This document shows, piece by piece, positions 51,447-62,500 of a DNA stretch of 64,000 nt. Position 1 is the stretch's first letter. Each line of letters begins with the position of its first letter. Under the pieces are notes generated by a model, which was not told the origin of the DNA, made no database searches, and worked only from the letters and a program-made list of their open reading frames with translations. This DNA comes from Carnegiea gigantea. Its lineage: Eukaryota > Streptophyta > Magnoliopsida > Caryophyllales > Cactaceae. A program made the position numbers and the translations under genes. The DNA lies in NCBI GenBank assembly GCA_029747015.1, contig JAKOGI010000003.1, forward strand, positions 3,408,001 through 3,472,000, given 5' to 3'.

Positions 51447-51461
51447 AGGATATCTTCAATC

Positions 51462-52792
51462 ATGAAGGTTAATATTTAGAAATTTGATGGGGAGATTAGT
51501 TTTAATCTCTGGAAGGTGCAGATGAGAGCGGTTCTCATTTAGCATGGGTTGTGGAAGGTTCTTTCAGGACCTTATACGAAGCCCAGTATGATGACAGACG
51601 AACAATGGGTGGAGTAGCAAAAGAAGAAGCGTAGTTCTTTGACAGACGATGAATGGGAGGAACTGGAGCTAAAGGCACTTTCTGCCATACAGTTGTGCTT
51701 GGCACGACATGTCTTGCGAGAGGTGCTTGATAAGACAACTGCAGTGAGTCTTTGGGTTCGGCTGGAGGAACTCTACATGACGAAGAGTCTCGCTAATAAG
51801 ATCCGATTGAAGGAAAAGTTATACACTTTCAGAATGACAGAAGGTACTCCTGTTCAAAAACATCTAAATGATTTCAATTCGATTGTAGTTGACCTTAAAA
51901 GTTTAGATGTGAAAATTGAGGATGAGGATAAGGTTATTTTGTTAGTTGTGTCTCTACCGCCTTCATATAAACACTTTAAGGAGATCATGCTATATAGTAA
52001 TTCTGATACTATATCGTTTGAAGATGTTAAGTTAAACCTGTTGTCTAAGGAGAAGTTTGGTCTTGACATTCATGTTGATTCTGCTGAGGGATTAATAGTA
52101 AGGGGTAAAACAATGGAAAAGGAAAACGATAATAGGGGTAAGAACTGTTCTAAGCCTAGAAATCTTCACGCTGGTAAGACCTGCAATTACTGTGGTAAAT
52201 TGGGTCATATTGTTGCTAACTGTTGGCAACTGCAAAACAAGAGGAAGAAAGAAGAAGATAATTTTCATGAGCCTGCTGGAGCTTCATTTGTTGAATCTGA
52301 TTCTGATGGTGACGTTTTGTTTGCTACCTCTACTGAAAGGGGAAGTGATTCCGATTGAATTTTTGATTCTGGGTGTACCTATCATATGTGTCCTCATAAG
52401 GATTGGTTTTTAACATATGATCCAGTTAACTCAACTGTTGTTCACATGGGCAATAATGCCCAATGTAATGTAACTGGAGTCGGTACTGTTAAAATCAAGA
52501 CCCATGATAGTGTTGTCAAGACTTTATCTAATGTTCGTCACGTTCCTGACTTGAAGCGTAACCTCATCTCTTTAGGCACCCTTGAATCCAAGGGGTGCAA
52601 ATATTTAGCTGAACGTGGAGTTCTGAAGGTTCCGAAGGACAGTCGGATTCTATTGAAGGGTTCGAGGCAAGGAAGCCTCTATGTCTTGCAGGCATCTACT
52701 ACGATAGATTATATGAAGAAAGGTTCATACAAATCGTCTCCCAGAGCTAAGTTCAAGTATCACTTGAACTCAACCGGCGCTCAGATCGCTTA
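51462..52792 (+). pseudogene. gag-protease of the outer Copia, with stops and no downstream pol
   Basis: One frame from ATG 51462 to the TAA at 52790-52792 contains TAG codons at 51477-51479, in the next 60 bases (before HGLWKVL) and before QKKKRS, plus a TGA at 52356-52358. Gag core: KALSAIQLCLARHVLREVLD, LWVRLEELYMTKSLANKIRL and VVSLPPSYKHFKEIML. The zinc knuckle CNYCGKLGHIVANC is intact. Protease: IFDSGCTYHMCP, followed by NVRHVPDLKRNLISLGTLES and GSLYVLQAS, which normally lead into integrase. The frame instead ends after MKKGSYKSSPRAKFKYHLN, so the polymerase part was deleted. Confidence 0.85.
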
Positions 52793-52889
52793 AATACCCT
52801 TTGGGGTCCGCCCTACAGGGCATTACCCTTCGGGGTGCTATGACGGTGTGTAAGACTTAATGTTGGTGATTTTGGTCCAAGGTGGGGAT
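52793..52889 (+). other. 3' internal end and purine tract of the outer Copia
   Basis: Short non-coding stretch with a possible hairpin around GGGGTCCGCCCTACAGGGC and TACCCTTCGGGGTGC. The tract AAGGTGGGGA at 52879-52888 lies at the 3' LTR edge and fits a polypurine tract. Confidence 0.6.
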
Positions 52890-53399
52890 TGTTGGGTTTA
52901 ATGGCCTAAAATCAGCTCCGCAGATCTACCACGGGCTACAAAGAGTTTGTGTTACAAACCGTGATGGCTAGGGTTTCGTCATCTTAGCGGCTAGGGTTGC
53001 TCATAGGGTTTTTTGCATCCTCATACCTCTAAACCCTATATAAAAGGCCTTGCCTAGGCTCTAATACTCATATCTGAATCCCAGACCAGTAAGAAATACT
53101 TATAGAGTTTTCTATTTCCACTATCTTAGATTTGTAAGAGAGGATGAGAGTGTTTTTAAGAGAGATTATAAGAGAGATTGTAATTTGATTGCTTGATTGA
53201 ATCATTCGATGTGATTGTGATCGCATTGTACTCACTCCCTCATAGTGGATTGTTTGGGCTCGTCACCGTCCGTGGTTTTTCCCGTATTGAGTTTTCCACG
53301 TAAATTTGTGTTTTTTATTGTTCTTGTTATCATTGTTTATGTTGGAATATCATTGTTCATCCTAACGCTTCCGCTATTAGTTTGCTCTAATTCTTAACA
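52890..53399 (+). repeat. 3' LTR of the outer Copia element (510 bp)
   Basis: Begins TGTTGGGTTTAATGG and ends ATTCTTAACA. It has the same length as the 5' LTR and differs by scattered substitutions, somewhat more than seen between the nested Sirevirus LTRs. That fits the nesting order. Confidence 0.9.
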
Positions 53400-53752
53400 T
53401 AGCCTATTAATGAAAAAGGGTTAGCTTAGTAAGTCTAATGCATGGGCTTAATTAGTGCAATAAGCATGCTTTCATAACTGAGTCAGTAAAGTATTTACAT
53501 TCTAAAATTCAGCCAAACTTTAATTATCCTTTACTTGTTTGAAGCAGGAGAAAAGATGTCATATTTAACCCATTCAAGCATAATCCACCTATAATTATCC
53601 CTCTAGATAATTGTTTAATTTCATCATTAGCATTGCGTATAATCCGTCATCCTCACTATTTTCATTATATTATAAAAAACCAAGATTAGTACCATCCATT
53701 AACTTTATTCCTTTAGGTAAGCTACAAGGATCAAGCTCCACAATTACCTTTA

Positions 53753-54528
53753 GGGAGTGTTTGGTATGGTTGAAAACTATTTTTCTAGGAAATAATTTTT
53801 CCTACAAAATTATTTTCAACTCATATTTTCAGTTGTTTGGTAAAAGAAAAAATGAAGATTCTGAAAAATAAGTTTGATTAGTAAAAAATGAACAAAAAAG
53901 TTAAAAAGAGGTACATCAGTGAAAAACAAAAACTAAGCAAGAAATTTTAGAAAAGTGAGAATTTATATTTTATTCTTTGGGAAATATAGTGGTGTCATCT
54001 AGATCAAAGCTATGATAATATGTACATTTATCAATTCTTTTGATCTTGCCTACTGCCTACAATTTGATGCTAGCAATACTTATCGATTTTTCACATTCAA
54101 GTAGGAATCCAACAAATAAGAGGAAAAATCTAGTAAGTTTCTTTATCTTCTTAACCTTGATGACAAATTACAGAGCATTTTGGATTTAGATGAAATCATG
54201 ATTGTTAGATTTACCGATATTGGGATTGACATCAGGATGATACAACTTCGCTAATCTTTAATATGCTGCCTTAATATTCGAACCATATGTTACTGTTCTA
54301 ATCTTCAAACTGTATGTTAATAAAAGAGACATGGAAGAGAGAAAGAGTGCGAGAGACAAAGAAATGTAAAATCAACTTGTGCTCTATTCAAAGTGAAAAT
54401 ATTTTCCTTCATTCTAAAGAAAATGATTTTTTTCCTGAAAACAAACTTCCCTTCCTTATTTTATCAAACACCGTAAAATAAGAAAATTATTTCCCGAAAA
54501 ATGATTTACACCCTTACCAAATACACCC
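53753..54528. mobile_element. PIF/Harbinger (Tourist-like) non-autonomous element, 776 bp
   Basis: The left end is GGGAGTGTTTGGTATGG; the right end in reverse complement is GGGTGTATTTGGTAAGG. TTA flanks both sides (53750-53752 and 54529-54531), the PIF/Harbinger-type duplication. Subterminal regions hold mirrored GGAAATAATTTT/AAAATTATTTCC motifs. There is no transposase gene. Confidence 0.75.
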
Positions 54529-54531
54529 TTA

Positions 54532-55477
54532 ATCAGTACTACGATTCAAATTTCACACTAAAACACCATTCAATTTCCCTAAATTAAACTCCAAAATTCA
54601 TGTTAAATTAGTTTTGAAACAAATCTCCAAAAATAACATTTTCTTTCTTCCTCCCATCTTGAACCTCAAGCTCCACTTCACCCCTCTCCAACTCTTCCAC
54701 TCACCATTGTAAAAAAAGAATCATGTTTTCCGGAATAAGTTTAGAAAAGTTTAATTTGCTAAAAATAACCTTAGAAAAGTTTAGTTTAATAAAAATCTAT
54801 CTGCGAATAGTGATGTTTGTAGAAGTAAAATTTTCTATGTCTATATTTCTCCTGAAGCTGTAAAGGCCAGACACACTGCGAGAGTTAGTTGAGTTGAGTT
54901 GTAAGACTAATTTAATAAAAATAAGTTCAGTTCAATGCCATCATTTCATTAGACACTAATGATCTTTTAACAATAATTTTGAAAAGGTGCCTAGTCCAAG
55001 ATACTGAATAGCAAAACTCAAAAAAGAAACTCAGAGCTCAACATAGTTATGTTCAAATAAGTTCAGTCTACTATACATAAGTTTAGTTGTGCAAATAAAT
55101 TCAAATGAGTGATCACTCTAATCTAAATAACTTGAAAAATAAATTAGTTTAGAAAAACCTAAGTGCAAACAAGTAAAAACAGAGGACTTCAAGTATTTTG
55201 TTTTCCAACAATATCATAAGAAAAACTAATGTGTCATCAACACAAAAACATTATAATCAGACCACTCACTTGTATTACGTTTTTATATTCCTTTCATAAT
55301 CAATTATGCATTTTCAAGAGAAAATTATGCTATATAATTGATGATATAGTATGACATATTCACCCCCTAGCTAAGGATAGTTACTCAGTACAGCTTCAAG
55401 GATTGACAATGTAACCCCTGAATCCACCACAAGCTTTATAGTAAACATACGTTATAGTCAACTCCGAACTTATAAGG
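54532..55477. other. AT-rich intergenic DNA before the LINE
   Basis: No recognised gene, terminal repeat or RNA feature. The part just before 55478 may include the truncated 5' portion of the LINE, but no frame supports it. Repeated AAGTTTAGTTT and AAGTTCAGTT stretches occur near 54740-54790 and 54925-55090. Confidence 0.45.
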
Positions 55478-58260
55478 TTGCCAAACTTAGAAGAAATTAA
55501 GCAAGCTGGTTTTAACATTCATTCTAACAAAACACCAGGACCCACTGACTTTGGTGCAGGCTTCTTTAAACGCCAGTGGCACATTATTAAAGATGACCTA
55601 TTCAACTACATTTTAGAATTTTTCAAAAACGGAAAAATTCTCAAAGAGATTAACCATATCTTTATCACTCTGATTCCTAAAGTTGACAATCGATCATGGA
55701 TTAGCCTCTGTTCAACGGTGTATAAGATCATCTCAAAAATTTTGGTTAATAGAATGAGACCTTTAGCAGATAAACTAGTTCCACCTTTTCAAAGTGCATT
55801 TATCCTAGGGAGATCTATTCATGACAATATTCTCCTACCATATGATATCATACATAAACTTAATAATTTCAAAGGTAAATCCTCTTGGATCACTATCAAA
55901 CTAGACATGGAAAAAGCATGTGATAAACTGGAGTGAGACTTCATTCTTAAATGTTCTCAAGAGAGAGGGTTTCACCAATTATGGAACAAATGAATTATCG
56001 AATGTATATCCTTAGTATCTTACTTCATTATAGTTAATGATAAATCGAATGAACTATTTACCCCAACTAGGGGAATCAGGCAGGTAGATTCCCTATCGCC
56101 CTATATCTTCATCCTTTGTATGGAAGCCCTGATCCATCTTCTTATGAAGAAGCCATAAACCATAAATTAGGCATAAGGATCAAAATATTCCTCAGAACCA
56201 TGACTATTCCATTTCTACTTTTTGCTGACGATTGCTTGCTATTTTGTAAAACTGATGCAAATGGCTTTGCTACCCTTAAAAATATCTTCGACAAATATGT
56301 ACGATATCTAGCCAATTAGTTAACTTCCACAAATCTATACTTTTTGTTGCAATGCGTCTTGTGCACAAAAACAAATAGTGGGATGGGAATTCTCAATATT
56401 CCGCATGGAGATTCACAAGGAAAATACATAGGATGTCCAGTATTCCAAGGTAGACCTTCGAAAAATACATTCCAGGATATTATTAGCAAAGCCACTTCTA
56501 AATGGGAAGGATGAAAAGCCAATTCCCTATCTAAAGAAGGAAGAACAGTATTGATTCAATCCCAACTAGAACCGCTTCTAGCACATACGATGAAATGTTT
56601 CTACTTACCTAAATCCACTTCCAATCAATTGGATAAGCTCAATAGGGACTTTTTCTGGAAAAAAAAATAGACCAATACAGAAAAGGGGTTACCACATATA
56701 GCATGGGACAAGGTATATAAACCAAAAGGAAAAAGAGGCTAAGGGCAATCTGCAAAACACTGAAATAGAAGCTGTGAGTAAAGCTTTCCAATGTAAACTT
56801 CCCTCAAAAATGCTTTCAAATGACTCTGGCCTATGGGTCCAATCCATTAGAGCTAAGTACCTTCATGACATTGGCTTTCTCCAATACAGAGCAAAAAATA
56901 CAAGTTCACCAGTTTGGAAGAGCATGCTGAAATGTCGAGAATTATTAAGAAGACATCTTACATAGAAAGTAGGAAAATAGGATAAGATCTCCTTTTGGTT
57001 TGATAATTGACTTAGACATTATAATTTAGTGGAACTACTTATATTACAGGAAGAATATATTCCTATTCCACAAGCTACAGTTAGTGATTTTTATCCAACA
57101 AATTAAGAGTGGGGATATCGCTAAACTTAATCTAATCCTTAATAATCATCCAATTATAAAGGCTATACAAGGGATTACTATTTTGATATGCAACATGGAT
57201 GGCTTTTTTGGTTGGGGATTAAATAGTTCAGGCGAATTTAGTACAAAATCTACCACATGGATAGGACACAAACCACAGTCCACTGAAACCCACTAATTAG
57301 CCTCATAAATGGATCTGGAATATTTACACTATGACAAAATTAAAATGTTCCTTTGGCAATTATTCCACAGAACACTTCTAGTTAGAGTTACCCTTGTTAG
57401 AAGGGGGATAGACATTAATCCTACCCAATCCCTTTGCCTTGAGGACATTGAATCATTCTAGCACTTATTCAAAGACTTTTGCATGGTTAAAAAAGTACGA
57501 CAGTGTGTAGAAAAACATGGCTGGCTCCCACCCAATGCTCTCCCTGATGAAAATCGGGATATCTATCATTACTTGGAGAGAATTAAATACTCAGGTAATT
57601 ACAAGAAACTATAGAAGATCATCTTCCTTCTCCGGAGTATATGGGAAAATAGAAATAATGTAGTATTTGGAACTGAGATCTTCAACCCTTTCGTATGTTT
57701 AATGCTTGTCAAAAAAGTTTATGCCGAATGGAGAATTCGATCTTGTCTGTTGGTTGATAACTACCACGGGGAGCCTTCTCCCCCCTCTGCCTCCAACCAT
57801 TTTGTGAGGTAGCGCTCCCCTCATCCGGGATTCATCAAAATCAACTTTGACGGATCACTCAACCACTCATCAACACCAGCTGGCTTCATTCTACGAGACT
57901 GGATAGGGTAGGCTAATCAAAGCAGGAGTAGCGAATTATGGAAATACATCGATTTTGATGGCGGAAGCAAGAACTCTAAGAGATGGTGTCAATCTAGCAG
58001 TTGAAGCAGGGTTTAACAAAATCACTATTGAAGGAGACAATATAATCGTGATCCAAGCACTGAAAGACAATATTCAAGTTTCATGTCAAATTTAAATCAA
58101 GGCATTCAGGTTACTATCAACCACATTTTGCCAGAAGCAAATATGACAGCAGACTGATTGTCAAAGTTCGGTCGTTCAAGTATTGATTCCTTCTCATCAG
58201 ATTGTTGTTTCGCTGCTCTTATTCGGCAAATCCTCTATGATGATGTTGTTGGACGTACTC
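55478..58260 (+). pseudogene. L1-type LINE relic: reverse transcriptase, zinc-finger region and RNase H
   Basis: RT part (55478-55936): NKTPGPTDFGAGFFKRQWH, INHIFITLIPKVDN, SLCSTVYKIISKILVNRMRP, QSAFILGRSIHDNILL and KLDMEKACDKLE, followed by a stop. The catalytic FADD is in PFLLFADDCLLFCK (about 56209-56250). A zf-RVT-like segment with KMFLWQLFHRTLL and LVRRGIDINPTQSLCLED lies at about 57338-57440. A plant-type RNase H region reads PGFIKINFDGSLNHSS (about 57826-57875) and MAEARTLRDGVNLAVEAGFN, then EGDNIIVIQALKDN. Many stops and frameshifts occur. ORF1 and the endonuclease are missing, so it is 5'-truncated. A T-run and A-run at 58309-58323 may mark the 3' end. No target duplication was identified. 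Confidence 0.85.
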
Positions 58261-58364
58261 TTATGAGAAAAGACACCAAACTTTCTATTTATCTTTTGCC
58301 TTTGTCTTTTTTTTAAAAAAAAATTGCTAACATTGGATTCCATGGAAAAAAATGTACATATTTA

Positions 58365-58730
58365 GACCCTGTTCTTTTTGTTGGTGAATCCTATTTTACT
58401 CACATCAACCTGCTTCAACCCACATCAACCTGCTTCAACTCACTTCACGAACTTTACTAAAAAAATATCAACTTCAATCCACTTCAACCAACTTCAACTC
58501 ACTTTAACCTATTTCAATCAAATTTAACCCACTTCTTACAATTTTAATCAATTTCTACCCATTATACAAAAAAATTCAAACTATTTCAACTAACTTTAAC
58601 CCACTTCAACATATTTCAACAAACTTCAGTGCACTTCAATAAAAAAATATCTACTTTAACCTACTTCTATCAATCTCAATCAACTTTATCCTTTTACGAA
58701 CTTATATTTTCTAATGAAAAGAATATGCCC
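58365..58730. mobile_element. Tourist-like MITE, 366 bp, with CTTCAACC-rich interior
   Basis: The left end is GACCCTGTTCTTTTTGTT; the right end in reverse complement is GGGCATATTCTTTTCATT. TTA flanks both ends (58362-58364 and 58731-58733). The interior is built from degenerate copies of CTTCAACC/ACTTCAAC motifs (58405-58690). It sits about 0.5 kb upstream of the TATA box of the AAA-ATPase gene. Confidence 0.6.
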
Positions 58731-59260
58731 TTATTGATATGGGTATTTGTATTAAATACTTTAGACCTCTTTTCCGATAATATATGAGATTTCACATATA
58801 CATGCAAATGAAACACAATGATGAATATCCGGATGAAATTGGAAATAGCTATTCTAGTACAATGAATCAAATTAGAATAGCTTCCGTCTCTCAAAAGAAA
58901 AGAAATATAAAATTAAAAAAGCAAGTTGTCACATCACCAAACGACACCAAATTATACGGGGAAAAACAGAAAAAGCGGGAGCCAGCTTTATTTTACCCAA
59001 AAATCAAGAGACCCAATTTGAAGAAAATCTCCTGAGAAAAGGAAGAGCCCCATTAAAAAAAGAAAACACCAATCAAAAAAATTGGGCAGAAAAAGACGAC
59101 TCCGGTTGTAACTTGTAAGTCAGAAGAAAGTCACCCACAGTCGCCCTTCTCCTTTCTGCTTGATTGAAAGGAGAGGGACTCATAATTCATAAAGAAACAA
59201 AGAAAGGAAAAAAAAATGAAAATAATTTTGAATTTAACGTCAAGGAATGCATAATGGCGT

Positions 59261-59270
59261 CTATAAATAA
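59261..59270 (+). promoter_or_regulatory. TATA box of the AAA-ATPase gene
   Basis: CTATAAATAA stands 267-276 bases before the start codon, with a C/A-rich stretch around 59290-59345 where transcription would begin. The implied 5' UTR of about 240 bases is pyrimidine-rich near CCCCCCTTTCCCC (59457-59469). The start point itself is inferred. Confidence 0.6.
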
Positions 59271-59536
59271 CGTGAGATAGGCCTCGCCATCGATTCCAAG
59301 TTACAAGCCAGCCATTCCATTCCCTGTCAGAAAGCACCAAACCGCCCAAAAAGCTCCCATTTTTACATCCCCAAATCACACATTTTTGATCTCTTTTTTG
59401 AAATCAATCCCTAGATTTCAGCTAAATCAATACCCATTTTCTAAATCCTCTGATTACCCCCCTTTCCCCATCACTCCAGGCTCATATTGTGCTGGGAAGG
59501 GGAAAAGATTGAATCTTTTTTCTGGGCCTAGTTGAG

Positions 59537-62500
59537 ATGGAGCAGAAGGGTGTTCTTTTGTCTGCATTGAGTGTTGGTGTAGGTGTTGGGGTTGGGCTTG
59601 GATTGGCTTCTGGGCAGACTTTGGGCAAATGGGTTGGCTCCAATTCTGCCTTGGACATCCTCTCTGCTGACCAGATCGAGCTTGAGTTGATGAAGCTCGT
59701 TGCTCATGGCAAGGACTTTACTGTCACTTTTGATAACTTTCCCTATTATCTTAGGTAACATCTCTTTCCTCTTCTTCTTTTCATTGTTCTTTTGTGATTT
59801 TATATAATCATATGTTTTTTTAATTTCTATTTCATCATCCATGAGTATGTGTGATAATTATCCACTGAAAGTGGGGAGAAAAGAGGGCGGGGGGGTTGTG
59901 AAAGAAAAAGAAAATGGAAAAGGGTTGATGTTATGGTTTTGGTATATGGGTAGGTGAAGTTCAAGACTCTTGACTATCTTTTACTTTTCCCCTGTTTTTT
60001 TGAAGGGGGGGGAGTGGTTGTTGACGTAATTTTTTACCCGGGTATGCTGTTGTACTAATCTATATCCATTTTTGAAAAAACGGCACCTGTTGGAAATTTT
60101 GATCACATACGGGGTTCTTGTTTTTTGCAATTGTATTAAATAGTTAACATGGTTGAAGAATAATATTTGAATAGATTCTTTAGACCTTAATTTGTTCCCT
60201 TTCTTTATATGATTACAACTTTGGTTCAATTTGTGCTACTTTGTGCGGTTCTTCATCTCATTCACACCTATGGAATCATTATTATCATTATTTTTGGGTG
60301 TTGTCTTTTTTTTGGGGTGTTTGGGGGGGGGGGGGGGAAGAGGAACCGGGGAGGTAGATGATCAGGAAATTTTTCCTAGGATTTTTTGTATGCATATTCG
60401 CAACTTGCGAGGCAAAATCAGGAGCTTTTTGTTCAACTGCTTGTTCACCTGTATACTTGAAAAAAAAAAAAAAAGAAATGAAAGGTCATATCTTGGAAAA
60501 ATAGATTCTCTTATTTTATCATGCAAGTAATTTAAGTATTTTGTTCCTTTAGCAGTTCCTTAGGGATGTTTCTGGTTCCCATGGCACCTTTTTTCTGAAT
60601 GCTTTACATACTGGCTTCTAGCATTTAGAATATTTTTTTCCCTTATACGTTTTGCTCTTTTTCTGTTTGGCAACATTGCAATTTTTTTGCCATGACTCTG
60701 TCTTGTGCTCATTGATGCTTGATCTGAAAGATCCCTGATCAACTAGATGCATTAGTTGGTGGAGAATCCATGTTTGTGATACCAACTTCTGGATAAAGGC
60801 TTTGGCTTTTCTGTCTGCTGGATACCAGATTAGACGCACGTATCTATTTGTTTCACTTTCAATTTGTCAATTTTGTGAGATGTTCTTTTCCAGGGCTTGA
60901 GTGCAGATTTAACTCTGTAATGTACGATAGTTTTCATTTTCATTTTCATTTTCACTAATCATGAACAGGATAGTGGGCCATTGTCATCAAAGATAATTTG
61001 TGATGTGTATAAGCTACTGGTATTCACGATAACCGGATCCTGGTATTTGCCCATCTGACATCCTTGGTTTTCTTGATGTTGATGGCAGTGAGCAAACTAA
61101 GGCATTGTTGACAAGTGCTGCATTTGTACATTTGAAGCACGCTGAAGTCGCTAAGTTCACTAAAAATCTCTCACCTGGAAGCAGGACAGTTCTGCTGTCG
61201 GGGCCAACTGGTATGCGATCTTCTGTTTGATGAAGAATCATTTTTCTAATGTTCCCTATGGTTGGTTTTTATGTTGTCGCCTCTAATTAATGTTGCATTG
61301 TCTTATCTCTTGCAGAACTTTACCAGCAATCGCTTGCCAAAGCTCTAGCACACTACTTTGAGGCAGAGCTGCTGTTATTGGATGTAGCCGACTTCTCAAT
61401 AAAGGTAATGATCCACACCTTGAACGCATCTGCTATTTTGAGTGTGATGAATTTGAATTAATGTTCTTTAATATTGGATCCTGCAGATGCAGAACAAGTA
61501 TGGCTGTGACAAAAAGGAACCTGTAAGCTTTCTCTGTTCATCTTTTCTATTTTCTGGGCTTTCTTTGTGCTTTAGTTGATTGAAATACAAGACAGCTTCT
61601 GAGAGGAAAAGGTTTCATATGCGTATATGGAGAGCCTTCTTGGACTTTCACTGTGCATTCGTTCATATTTCGCTGTTGCTCTGTTCTAGGCGATGACAAG
61701 GTGCATTTCAGAAGCGACCCTGGGACGAATGTCTAGCTTGCTTGGTTCTTTCTCACTCCTTCCTGCAAAGGATGTGCCTAAAGGTACAAATCTAAGGTTT
61801 TGGATTCCTATCACCTTGTTAGTTAAGCTTTTATTTCCCCCTTTTGGTCATCATGGTCGTTAGCTTTGGAGGGCAAGGAAACTAAGATTAGAGTCCTTTC
61901 TTAATTTCCACATAGTCTTTCTCGTTCTTATTCGCATGCTTTGTGGTAGCTCTAATGATTAGTTTCTTTCAGGCTCATTGCGCAGGCAAGTGAGTACCAC
62001 AGATATTCATTCTAGGTATAATTTCTCTGATGTCAAGGTTGAGCCATAAGAAGAGATGTAATGTAGTATTTAGATATTTATGATAAGCTATTTTTAAGCG
62101 TCAACTTTAATATAGGGCTGTGGATGCTGCTAACAATCCTCCAAAGCATCGTAGAAATGCCTCCACTTCAACTGGTATCAGTAGCATCACTTCTGAGTCT
62201 GCTGCAACTAATCAAGGTTTTGCTTTATTCTATCCTTTTTCGAAGTTTTTCAGCTATCAACTGGGAAAACATTTTATCAGTGACATTTTTGGTATCTCCT
62301 TTTTCCATGACACAATTTTTCACGTTAGCCAAACTCTTTGCCCTCGCTGCTCTTGTTTGACACTTACATTTCCTGTGACTTCAGAGCGATTTACTGTTAA
62401 TTTTGGTTGCTGTTCTGAAAACTAATAGTGGTTTGAGCTGAGTTTCTAGTTTGACTAACATTTTTCTTTTATCCCGTTGATTTGTCCAAGCATTCTATTA

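Larger units (their letters stand above)
40035..53399 (+). mobile_element. Non-autonomous Copia element (gag-protease only), split by a Sirevirus
   Basis: Its 510-bp LTRs lie at 40035-40544 and 52890-53399, flanked by TAGTC (40030-40034) and TAGCC (53400-53404), a 5-bp duplication with one change. Removing the nested element leaves about 2.5 kb. The remaining interior has a Met-tRNA-type primer site, gag, the DSG protease motif and a purine tract, but no integrase, RT or RNase H. After the protease end (SLYVLQAS) only some 30 codons remain before the stop. It would need pol from a related element. Confidence 0.88.

Noticed and set aside
60231..60530. 99-codon frame in intron 1 of the AAA-ATPase gene
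   Set aside because: It spans a poly-G run and lies within a well-supported intron; no similarity to a known protein.
62120..62425. 101-codon frame continuing past exon 7 of the AAA-ATPase gene
   Set aside because: Only 62116-62216 matches the family; the rest is retained-intron read-through beyond a good GT donor.
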